From Entomospira nematocerorum (GTDB lineage: Bacteria; Spirochaetota; Spirochaetia; WRBN01), in the NCBI RefSeq assembly GCF_028748105.1, contig NZ_CP118168.1, positions 992,001-1,056,000 of the forward strand: DNA of 64,000 bases, in the 5' to 3' direction. Position 1 is the first letter of the stretch. Each line of letters starts with the position of its first letter. The notes beneath the pieces were generated by a model that saw only the letters and a list, made by a program, of their open reading frames with translations, was not told the DNA's origin and made no database searches. Below, piece after piece: positions 50,567 to 58,413 of the stretch. The position numbers were made by a program, and so were the translations under genes.

Positions 50567-51466
50567 GTGAAAAGGCATATGTTAAATCTTATCATATTGA
50601 TGAGTACGGTGGCTTGTCATCAAAGTGATATAGAGATGCGTAATTCTACTATTGCTAACAATGAAAGTAGTCTAAAAGAAAATGTTGGCATTGAGATAGA
50701 TCCCCAAGTTGTTTCCGATCAGATAAGCAGAGGACAGATCTTTTCAGATGAAAATGCGATGCTAGTGGCTTTGCAAGGTAGTTGGGCATGGCAGGAGGAA
50801 GCCCATATGCTTCCTCAACGTGGGTATCAATGGTATGCAAGAGAACCATATTTTCATCGATATGATCCAGGATTTACAGTATCATATCTTTTCATTAGCG
50901 GTAGTGGTTCGCTGATTGAGAATAATGTACCTTATACTATGGAGCGATTCATGGATCTAGATATGTCCAAGCTTCAGATTGATTTGATTCATAACACCTT
51001 GACGATAGGTTCTTATTATGTAGATGACTATCGATTGATATTTCAATTTTTGAGTGCAGATTCTCTGATTATTCGAGAGGAGGGCTCATCACCATTTTTG
51101 GGATATCAATACGTCTATGAGGGATCTACAATTTATGACGAAGACGGGGAATTGGTGATTTATCCAGGGAAATTTCCCTCTTTCTCTTGGGCATTTGAAG
51201 GCTATATAACAGCAGATGATCTTCGAATAGAGACTCCTACTGAAAGTAGAGAGGATCTCAACAAGGAAAGAGGTTATAGTTTCTTTTTTGGGCGTGATGG
51301 TGATTTAGACCCGATAAAGCAAGAGTACATATTTGTTCGAGTAGATGGTTTTGAATATGATGCTCAGTACAATATCTATGACAAAGAGGGCGTTTTTTTG
51401 ATGAATCCAGAGATGATTCGCAGTAGTTCTATTATGCTCTTGCCGAATAAATGGTCTTTACAGTAG
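50567..51466 (+). CDS. Lipoprotein of unknown function
   Basis: 299 residues starting at GTG 50567 behind GAGGTG. The leader MLNLIILMSTVACHQ carries a VAC lipobox, so it is probably lipid-anchored outside the inner membrane. The mature part is beta-rich, with many Tyr and Trp (LQGSWAWQEEAHMLPQRGYQW) in a repeated two-lobe lipocalin-like manner; I do not recognise a family. It closes the small-membrane-protein group and is followed by a bidirectional terminator. Confidence 0.7.
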   Translation: MKRHMLNLIILMSTVACHQSDIEMRNSTIANNESSLKENVGIEIDPQVVSDQISRGQIFSDENAMLVALQGSWAWQEEAHMLPQRGYQWYAREPYFHRYDPGFTVSYLFISGSGSLIENNVPYTMERFMDLDMSKLQIDLIHNTLTIGSYYVDDYRLIFQFLSADSLIIREEGSSPFLGYQYVYEGSTIYDEDGELVIYPGKFPSFSWAFEGYITADDLRIETPTESREDLNKERGYSFFFGRDGDLDPIKQEYIFVRVDGFEYDAQYNIYDKEGVFLMNPEMIRSSSIMLLPNKWSLQ

Positions 51467-51472
51467 AAAAAA

Positions 51473-51505
51473 TAAAAAAGAGAGCATATAAAGCTCTCTT
51501 TTTTA
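51473..51505. terminator. Bidirectional terminator between lipoprotein and convergent secreted protein
   Basis: Stem AGAGAGC/GCTCTCT (51479-51485 with 51493-51499) with a 7-nt loop, flanked by A-rich and T-rich runs that extend the pairing. It can end transcripts from both sides. Confidence 0.9.
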
Positions 51506-51520
51506 AGGGAATTGATATGG

Positions 51521-52453
51521 TTATTGTGTTCCAAGATTCTGTACAGAAAAACCTGTAACGAGCCAAATACCATTATTACGTTCGAGTGTCCAAGTAAATT
51601 CTTTAATCTCATTAAATTGGTGTCGATAGTAGACTTGTCGAGTCAATACTGTCGCATGAGTAGCAGTATGACTTACTTGTAAAATAGAAAATTCATCGGG
51701 AACTGTGGATACATTTGCATCAATACGTCCCATTCGAATATTTTCCTTAAAGTCATCCAAGAGTTGAGCACGCGTTGTTTCATTAGAATTCAAGAATCTT
51801 GCACGACGATCGCTACTACGGAGAAAGAGAGCTTCAATATTGAGATATAAAAAAACACGATTCCATTGATTGTGCTGTCGTGATTCTAATAGGAATTGAA
51901 TGACTTGATCGGGAGGCAACGCTTCTCGCTCGAGAATCTCTCCGGTCTGAATGTCAATACTATCAATAAACTGTCTAGACTGAGAGCTTGGTCGTAATGA
52001 TACGCGTAGCGCATTAGAGTCAATGCGTGCTTGTGATTGATTTACAGTTGGAATAAATTGGCCTTGAATCATAAAGTGACCAGGTTCTTCTAAAGAGACG
52101 AAATCATTTAAATCAATCAGAAAACTATATTCTTCTCCAGGTAATAATTTAATAAGACGATAGAAGATAGGTTCATTACTTGCGGTGCGTAACATATAAT
52201 TTTCTGAGACAGGAACTGGTTGATTCGTCATCGTCTTTACGAATAACGCCACATTTCTTTCAGATTGATCGGCAAGACTAAATATATAATCTGATCCACT
52301 ATTGTTTCTTATAGATGCACGAATCCAAATAGGGCTCCCCGGGTAATATACTCGTTGATTGTGAAATTGTAGACGAAAGCTTATGTCCTCACCGAATGCC
52401 ATTAAGCTTGGTAGAAACATTAACAGTAAAAAATAAGATTTTAATATTCTCAT
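51521..52453 (-). CDS. Secreted protein of unknown function, two-domain
   Basis: 310 residues from the ATG at 52453, 5 nt after GGGAG. The signal peptide ends near AFGED. The first 130 residues of the mature form look like an immunoglobulin-type beta sandwich (FRLQFHNQRVYYPGSPIWIR, then GHFMIQGQFIP). The last 120 resemble an NTF2-like fold (VLTRQVYYRHQFNEIKEFTW, then NNGIWLVTGFSVQN). I do not recognise the family and no function is inferred. It follows holB on the same strand by 41 bp. Confidence 0.65.
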   Translation of the reverse strand: MRILKSYFLLLMFLPSLMAFGEDISFRLQFHNQRVYYPGSPIWIRASIRNNSGSDYIFSLADQSERNVALFVKTMTNQPVPVSENYMLRTASNEPIFYRLIKLLPGEEYSFLIDLNDFVSLEEPGHFMIQGQFIPTVNQSQARIDSNALRVSLRPSSQSRQFIDSIDIQTGEILEREALPPDQVIQFLLESRQHNQWNRVFLYLNIEALFLRSSDRRARFLNSNETTRAQLLDDFKENIRMGRIDANVSTVPDEFSILQVSHTATHATVLTRQVYYRHQFNEIKEFTWTLERNNGIWLVTGFSVQNLGTQ

Positions 52454-52500
52454 ATGCACTCCCCGATAACTCCTATTTTCGGATATTTAATGGTATATAT

Positions 52501-53664
52501 TTAGTCATTTTCATCTTTTGTGATGGAAGCAATATATTGGTGCAGACCATACGTTAAAATTTCAGGGTTCTGATGGTACTCCTGATATCCAAAGAAGGCT
52601 TGTTGTATATACCTCAAGCAAATCTTTTTTTTCGCATGAGGAAGCTGAGATTTCCCTATTGATTGTTGCATATATGTGCAAAATTGAGCAAAGTATTGAT
52701 AGATAAGCTGTGAATCTTCCTCACTAAATGTCATATAAAAGCTCTCTGCCTTTATAGCACTCATCAGGAATTGCTGTGTGAGAGATGTGATATATACAGG
52801 ATCAACAGGACTTAATAAGGAGGCTAAATATTGAAGATGGGAGTTACGAAATTTTTTTTCTAAAATACGTTTTTCTTCCTCTAGCGTATATCGTACTGTG
52901 TGATATGGTCGCACACGTGAAAGAATTGTTTGCATCATGGCTTCTCGTTTAGTCGTAATGAGAATGAAGTGAAGATTCTTTTGGGGTTCTTCTAACGTTT
53001 TAAGAATTGCATTTTTCGCAGCATCTTGCATGAGGTGAGCTTGTTCAATGATAATAATACGCTTTTCTTGAGCAATTGTGCCACAATATTGAAGAAGAGA
53101 TCTAATTTGTCCAATATTGAGGACATAGTTGTCTAATTCTTTTGCAAGATCACCTGTCTTTTCTATAATTTCTTGGATGACTGTATCATTAATTATTTCT
53201 ATTATGAATTTCTCAGAGATTAATTCATGTAGTGCTATAACAAGATTTTTACTATTTTTATAGCGGATATCATCATTTTCCCATAGATAACTATCAAAGC
53301 GGCGTATGAGTTTGTAGATACTACGCTTTGTGTCATGAAAGAGGGAAATTGGAATTGGTTTTTTATACTGGATAAAAGCTTGTATGGCATGCAGATATGC
53401 TAAAATCTCTTGCTTAAAGTATCTCCCACCTAAGAGAAATAGTCGAGGATGCAGTAAGTTTGCATGTTGAAGGCAAGAGGTACAACAGCATTGACTACTT
53501 TTATCTTGGAGACAGGTCAAAATACGTGCAATTTCTAGAGCGATGGATAGCTTTCCTGTATATGCTTCCCCAAAGATCATAATTGAGGGTGGCATTGTTC
53601 CTTCTGCGATATCTTGTGTTAGCTGTGTTGTAATATTGGACTGACTAATAATGCCTTCAAACAT
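52501..53664 (-). CDS. DNA polymerase III delta prime subunit-like clamp-loader protein
   Basis: 387 residues of the AAA+ clamp-loader type. The P-loop GEAYTGKLSIALEIA near residue 33 is non-standard, and a cysteine module (C-x7-C and CCTSC) near residues 50-63 matches the zinc module of delta prime and gamma/tau. The sensor region IIIIEQAHLMQDAAKNAILKTLEEP near 200 is the strongest match. The short insertion near 90-150 is unusual. HolB-type subunits act in loading the sliding clamp. Function fits replication, but the divergent P-loop suggests it may not hydrolyse ATP, as in E. coli delta prime. Confidence 0.8.
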   Translation of the reverse strand: MFEGIISQSNITTQLTQDIAEGTMPPSIMIFGEAYTGKLSIALEIARILTCLQDKSSQCCCTSCLQHANLLHPRLFLLGGRYFKQEILAYLHAIQAFIQYKKPIPISLFHDTKRSIYKLIRRFDSYLWENDDIRYKNSKNLVIALHELISEKFIIEIINDTVIQEIIEKTGDLAKELDNYVLNIGQIRSLLQYCGTIAQEKRIIIIEQAHLMQDAAKNAILKTLEEPQKNLHFILITTKREAMMQTILSRVRPYHTVRYTLEEEKRILEKKFRNSHLQYLASLLSPVDPVYITSLTQQFLMSAIKAESFYMTFSEEDSQLIYQYFAQFCTYMQQSIGKSQLPHAKKKICLRYIQQAFFGYQEYHQNPEILTYGLHQYIASITKDEND

Positions 53665-53672
53665 TTGACAGT

Positions 53673-54107
53673 CTAAATTTGGGTGATCGCACGTGCTTGA
53701 TAGATGTAGTGGGAGAAAAAGTTACCAATTGTACTAGATTCAATGGCATGAATCCATCCATCGTTTCCTAGGGAGAGGAAAAAATAGGTGAGGAGTCCAC
53801 CAATAAATATAGCATCTAGTGCTCCGATAATCATTCCTAAAATGCGATCAAGAATAGAAATAGGCTCTCTATTCTTTTTAAGAAAAAAGATACGAAAGAG
53901 GGATGTCAGTAATAGGAAACCCACAATAACTCCCCAAAAAGTAAAAAAGGGGGTAAGAAACGTAATATACGACATAATCCCCACGGCTAAAAAGAGAGCA
54001 GCAGCTTTACTAAGAATTGATATGGAGGAGGAAACAAGCCCTGTAATTAACCCACGAAGGATATAAATGGTAGCTAACGCAATAAAAATAATGTCTAACA
54101 GCTGCAT
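53673..54107 (-). CDS. CvpA family membrane protein
   Basis: 144 residues with four membrane helices (about 5-20, 26-50, 56-75, 90-115). It fits the CvpA/colicin V production family, including the DIIFIALATIYILRGLITGLV start, though the name is historical and the cellular role unclear. The ATG follows AAGGACG. It lies 42 bp after murG on the minus strand and 8 bp before the holB-like gene. Confidence 0.7.
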   Translation of the reverse strand: MQLLDIIFIALATIYILRGLITGLVSSSISILSKAAALFLAVGIMSYITFLTPFFTFWGVIVGFLLLTSLFRIFFLKKNREPISILDRILGMIIGALDAIFIGGLLTYFFLSLGNDGWIHAIESSTIGNFFSHYIYQARAITQI

Positions 54108-54149
54108 TTTTGATCGTCCTTTTGATAAAGTAAAGATGTACTATACTAG

Positions 54150-55265
54150 TCATCGGTTAGTAATCTGTTGATCTAAAGAGATCTTGCTAGATGCTGTTAG
54201 TTCTTGAATAATAGCACTTGCTAGAAAGGAGTCAGCATCATCTTTGATGAGATTATGAAGTGTCTTTGCGAAATGGCGTCTCTGACTTGGGTTGGAGAGG
54301 AGTCTCTTTAGTATCGTATTAAAGTTCTCTTGATTTGCCTGCTTTGGATAGATAACTTCTACGGCATGTTGATCGTCTAGCCATTTAGCATTTTCACTTT
54401 GATGACCCAATAAAGGAAGGAGAATTACGCTTTTTTGCATAATAGCAAATTCGGTAATGGCTCCTGCTCCGGCGCGACTGACAATGATATCGGCTGCTGC
54501 AATTAAGTCTGCAAGTTCGTCATGAAAATAGGCTTGTGGATGATATCCATCACATGCATAGCTTTGATATTGATCATGAAGAAGTCCTGTTTGGTGCACG
54601 AATACTTCTTCTTGTAGCTTTATAGGAAGATATCCAACGATGAGATCATTGATTGCTTTCGCACCTTGGCTTCCACCCATAACAAGAATGAGAGTTTGAT
54701 TTTCCTTAGCTAGCCACCGTTTTCTTCCTTTAAAACGATTACCTTGTTTGAGAGATGCTCGGACTGGACTTCCACTATAGATAATTTTTTCTCTCCATGA
54801 TGGTCGCTTTATTTGGTCTATAGTTTGTGGAAAGGAGATAAAAATTTTTTTTGCAAATGGAGCAGATAGCCGATTTGCTAGTCCAAGCTTATAGTCTGAC
54901 TCATGAATAAAGATAGGAATTCTTAAGATCCACGCAGCCCAAACGCTTGGTACTGAGACAAATCCTCCTTTACTAAAGAGAAGGTTGGGTCTTTCTTTAT
55001 ACAGAATTGCGTAAGCATCAAAAAATCCACGGATAATTTTAAAGAGATCACTAATATTTTTGAGACTAAAATAACGTCTCAATTTTCCAGCATGGATACC
55101 TTTGAAGGGAAGATGCGTTTGGGTAATAATTTTCTCCTCCATACCATGGATTTCGCCAATCCAGAATATATCAAAAGATGTGTTGGTTGCTTGCAGTGCT
55201 TCGATGATCGCTAATCCTGGATATATGTGTCCACCGGTTCCTCCACCTGTAAATGCTACTTTCAT
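54150..55265 (-). CDS. murG: UDP-GlcNAc:undecaprenyl-PP-MurNAc-pentapeptide GlcNAc transferase MurG
   Basis: Membrane-associated glycosyltransferase making lipid II for peptidoglycan. 371 residues with the N-terminal GGGTGGHIYPGLAIIEAL, SKGGFVSVPSVWAA near residue 100, and donor-binding VSRAGAGAITEFA near 255. Length is typical. It follows the small membrane gene and is near lspA. This confirms that the organism makes peptidoglycan. Confidence 0.96.
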   Translation of the reverse strand: MKVAFTGGGTGGHIYPGLAIIEALQATNTSFDIFWIGEIHGMEEKIITQTHLPFKGIHAGKLRRYFSLKNISDLFKIIRGFFDAYAILYKERPNLLFSKGGFVSVPSVWAAWILRIPIFIHESDYKLGLANRLSAPFAKKIFISFPQTIDQIKRPSWREKIIYSGSPVRASLKQGNRFKGRKRWLAKENQTLILVMGGSQGAKAINDLIVGYLPIKLQEEVFVHQTGLLHDQYQSYACDGYHPQAYFHDELADLIAAADIIVSRAGAGAITEFAIMQKSVILLPLLGHQSENAKWLDDQHAVEVIYPKQANQENFNTILKRLLSNPSQRRHFAKTLHNLIKDDADSFLASAIIQELTASSKISLDQQITNR

Positions 55266-55266
55266 G

Positions 55267-55506
55267 TTATACCTCTAGCTTTTTAAGAATCAATTGCCCA
55301 ATTTTAACATATAGAACGAAGGAGCTAATAAGACTTAATAATATCACTACAATAAATAGGATTTGACTGAGAATTTTAGATGCAGCAATGGCGATAATCC
55401 ATGGATGTGACATCTCTAAAAGAGCAAACAAGATAGAGTAAAAAAGAATTAAATAGATTATCGTCGCCAGCATACCGACCAGTAAGCGTTTATGCGTATT
55501 ATTCAC
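55267..55506 (-). CDS. Small two-helix membrane protein, unknown
   Basis: 79 residues, two hydrophobic segments at about 9-29 and 43-65. It is translationally linked to lspA (8-nt overlap) and ends 1 bp before murG begins. No family is recognised. The position between lspA and murG suggests an envelope role. Confidence 0.65.
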   Translation of the reverse strand: MNNTHKRLLVGMLATIIYLILFYSILFALLEMSHPWIIAIAASKILSQILFIVVILLSLISSFVLYVKIGQLILKKLEV

Positions 55507-56089
55507 GATGATCTCCTTTCTTCTTTTTAATTTCGCTGTTGATTTCGTGAAGGATAAAGAGTGCCACTGCGACGACTACAGCCATATCAGCAACGTTAAA
55601 CGTTGGCCAACGGTCTAATCCAAAAATTCCATAAAATTTAATATCAATAAAGTCTACAACACCTTGAGAGCGAAGAATTCTATCAATCATATTTCCTATT
55701 CCACCTCCAACAGCAAGAGATAGAGCAAGCATTTGGATGAATGATAGATCCCATTGCAACTTTCGAGGAACACGTGCATATAGCGTATTTGGTGCTACTA
55801 ATAGGAACATTAAGTAGAGTAGAAGTAGTAGCGGTATGATCTTTAAAAAGATAATATTGAGTAATGCTGGCCATGAACTACCAAGAGAAAATAGAGCTCC
55901 GAGATTACGTACGTGGATAATTCGTAAGAAATCACCTCCCCACTCAAAGATAGGAGTTGGATAGCTATGAGGATCATATGGAATAAATCGTATGATGAGA
56001 GCCTTGGTTAGTTGATCGATAAGAATAATACTGAGTATGATACTTATCGAGAGTATGGGTGCGCGAGAAGTTGCTGATTTATATTGCAT
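55499..56089 (-). CDS. lspA: Lipoprotein signal peptidase II
   Basis: Cleaves prolipoproteins before the lipidated cysteine. 196 residues from the ATG at 56089, which sits 8 nt after AGGA. Four membrane helices; the catalytic aspartates are in GGGIGNMIDRI and FNVADMAV. An insertion of about 30 residues between helices 2 and 3 (YARVPRKLQWDLSFIQ region) makes it longer than the usual 160. It serves the predicted lipoproteins at 25720, 37309 and 50567. The start overlaps the Nif3-family gene. Confidence 0.94.
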   Translation of the reverse strand: MQYKSATSRAPILSISIILSIILIDQLTKALIIRFIPYDPHSYPTPIFEWGGDFLRIIHVRNLGALFSLGSSWPALLNIIFLKIIPLLLLLYLMFLLVAPNTLYARVPRKLQWDLSFIQMLALSLAVGGGIGNMIDRILRSQGVVDFIDIKFYGIFGLDRWPTFNVADMAVVVAVALFILHEINSEIKKKKGDHRE

Positions 56090-56091
56090 GG

Positions 56092-56829
56092 TTAACATCC
56101 TGTAGGTAAGTCATAAATACTAATTGTAAGATCTGGAAATTGCTTGCCCACAACGGCAGCAAAGTGCTGTAGACCAATAAATTCACTCCAGTAGTGACCA
56201 CCAGCAATGACATTTAGTGATATTTCACTGGTATAATGGTAAATTTGATGATTTAATTCTCCAGTGAGATAAGCATTTGCTCCACGATTCACAGCTTCTT
56301 GTACAAAATGTTCACGTGCACCGCCGCCACTCATAATAGCTAATCGGGTAATTTGATTGCTATGATGAGGCCAAATATCGTGTGGATATGGATGAAATAC
56401 TGTATGTGCAAGTTCTTGTGTAGAAATTGGATAGGGTAGATCCCCGATAAGTCCAATGTCAGCGAATGGCTCGAGATTAATAAGACCAGCTTTCATAGCT
56501 AGTGCACTATTATTACCAATGTCTCTTGCCATGTCTAATGGGAGGTGAACGGCATACAGTGCTAAATCGTATGAAAGCAGTGACTGCATACGTTCGTACA
56601 TAGCCAACTGATCGTTGATACATGATTCACCCCAAAATAGGCCATGGTGTACAAAAAGTAAATCTGCCTCTTGTGCTAAGGAAAAACTGGCTTGACATGC
56701 ATCTAGTGCAAAGGCGATATGTTTAAGTGGCTTTTTTAATTGACCCACTTGTAGACCGTTGAGTGATTTATCTGGAATAGAAAAATCCATCACTCCACGT
56801 ATCCACTGATCAAACTCATAAATTGTCAT
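56092..56829 (-). CDS. Nif3/YbgI-like dinuclear metal-binding protein
   Basis: 245 residues. The N-terminal SLNGLQVGQLKKP, the HHGLFWGE motif near residue 62, YAVHLPLDMARDIGNN, and the late GGHYWSEFIGL all match the Nif3 family, which forms a hexameric ring with two metals. The biochemical role is not well established (GTP cyclohydrolase I type 2 has been proposed for some). The 3' end overlaps lspA. It follows comM by 27 bp. Confidence 0.88.
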   Translation of the reverse strand: MTIYEFDQWIRGVMDFSIPDKSLNGLQVGQLKKPLKHIAFALDACQASFSLAQEADLLFVHHGLFWGESCINDQLAMYERMQSLLSYDLALYAVHLPLDMARDIGNNSALAMKAGLINLEPFADIGLIGDLPYPISTQELAHTVFHPYPHDIWPHHSNQITRLAIMSGGGAREHFVQEAVNRGANAYLTGELNHQIYHYTSEISLNVIAGGHYWSEFIGLQHFAAVVGKQFPDLTISIYDLPTGC

Positions 56830-56856
56830 AGGTGAATCCTCCAGTATGCATATAAC

Positions 56857-58407
56857 TTAAATATCTATCCAATAAAGATCATTATCTCCATAACGTCGAT
56901 AGCTCGCAGCCTCCAGAAGGTGTTGTTTCTGGATAGAGTGACTTTCATCCATATCCGCAATGGTTCTTGCGACGCGTAAAATACTATGTCCAGCACGTGC
57001 GGAGAGCATTAGTTTTTGCATGATAGTAATAAAGATAGGTTCTGTTGTTTGATCCAAAGAACAATATTTTTCTAATAGTATACCCGAAAGTTGGCTATTT
57101 GTGCTGATCTCCTCCTGCTCGTAGCGGACTTTTTGGCGCAGGCGACAAGCAACCACACGTGCACGCACTAAATCACTTGACTCCTCCGATGGCTGGAGAA
57201 GAGCCTCAGGAGAGACAGGCTCTACAGCCATTCTCATGTCGATACGATCAAGAATAGCACTACCTATGCGTTTCCAATATTTTGCTATATGCTGCACGCC
57301 ACATAGGCAGGTTCGATTATTACGGCCTAATGCCCCACAGGGGCAAACATTGGATGTCATTGCGAGTTGGAAATCAGCTGGATACCAAAAATTTTGACCT
57401 GCACGAGTAATACTTATTCGCTTATTTTCTAGAGGCTCTCGTAAATTTTGTAAAATGTGCTTGCCGAATTCTGGAGCTTCATCAAGAAAGAGTGTACCAT
57501 AATGAGCCATGCTTACCTCCCCAGGTAACAATAGCTTACCACCACCGATGATTCCCTCTGCAGATGAGGAGTGATGTGGCATACGAAACGGTGGATAAGA
57601 TAATAGCCCCTCATTCAATTCATTACGGAGACTGTAGATTTGACTAATTTCAAGACTTTCCTCAAATGAGAGAGGTGGTAAGATACTTTCTAAAGCTTTG
57701 CTAGAGAGTGTTTTACCACAACCTGGAGGACCAAATAGGAGAAAGTGATGCCTACCACTTGCAGCTATTTCTAGGAGACGTTTAAGTGCTGGTTGTCCTT
57801 TAATATGTGAAAAATCAACTTCATAATTTGGCGGTAGAAGTGGTAATAGAGGTTCTCGATTTGTATCCTGATCGACCAGACAATTTTGACGGGCGATATT
57901 CTGTAAAGCTAGGATGGCATCATCTAATGTACTTACAGGCCAGATATTGATATGCTTTAGGCATTGTGTTTCTTTGATATTTTCCGCAGGAATAATGGCA
58001 TTTTTAATCCCATGAGGCGTTGACTGCGCTACGGCAACAAGAGCTCCCCTGATACTACGAACGCGTCCTGAAAGTTCGAGTTCTCCTAATACTAAAATAG
58101 ACTGACGGTATTCTGTAAGAATCTCCACTTGATTAGATTGTAAGAGAATGCTTAAGGCAATAGCAAGATCAAATATTGAACCTTCTTTTTTAATATGTGC
58201 TGGTGTCAAATTAATGAGAAGACGCTCATGGGGAAATGTATAGCCACTATTCTTTATGGCGACACGTACTCGTTCTTTAGACTCCTTCACAGCACTATCA
58301 GGTAGTCCGATAATTTCTGCGCCGGGAATACCCCGGCGCATATCAACCTCAACGGTGACAAGTTGTCCATGATAGCCCGCTGTTGTAAACGCACAAATCT
58401 CTAACAT
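56857..58407 (-). CDS. comM: YifB/ComM family AAA+ ATPase (magnesium-chelatase-like)
   Basis: 516 residues: N-terminal Lon-protease-like segment (GIPGAEIIGLPDSAVKESKERVR), then the AAA+ core with FGPPGCGKTLSSKALESILP near residue 225, LFLDEAPEF near 310, and an SNVCPCGALG Cys module near 365. In some bacteria ComM is a branch-migration helicase for natural transformation; here no other competence gene is present, so a recombination role can only be inferred. It is 6 bp downstream of the NHL/VWA gene. Confidence 0.93.
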   Translation of the reverse strand: MLEICAFTTAGYHGQLVTVEVDMRRGIPGAEIIGLPDSAVKESKERVRVAIKNSGYTFPHERLLINLTPAHIKKEGSIFDLAIALSILLQSNQVEILTEYRQSILVLGELELSGRVRSIRGALVAVAQSTPHGIKNAIIPAENIKETQCLKHINIWPVSTLDDAILALQNIARQNCLVDQDTNREPLLPLLPPNYEVDFSHIKGQPALKRLLEIAASGRHHFLLFGPPGCGKTLSSKALESILPPLSFEESLEISQIYSLRNELNEGLLSYPPFRMPHHSSSAEGIIGGGKLLLPGEVSMAHYGTLFLDEAPEFGKHILQNLREPLENKRISITRAGQNFWYPADFQLAMTSNVCPCGALGRNNRTCLCGVQHIAKYWKRIGSAILDRIDMRMAVEPVSPEALLQPSEESSDLVRARVVACRLRQKVRYEQEEISTNSQLSGILLEKYCSLDQTTEPIFITIMQKLMLSARAGHSILRVARTIADMDESHSIQKQHLLEAASYRRYGDNDLYWIDI

Positions 58408-58413
58408 GCTAAG

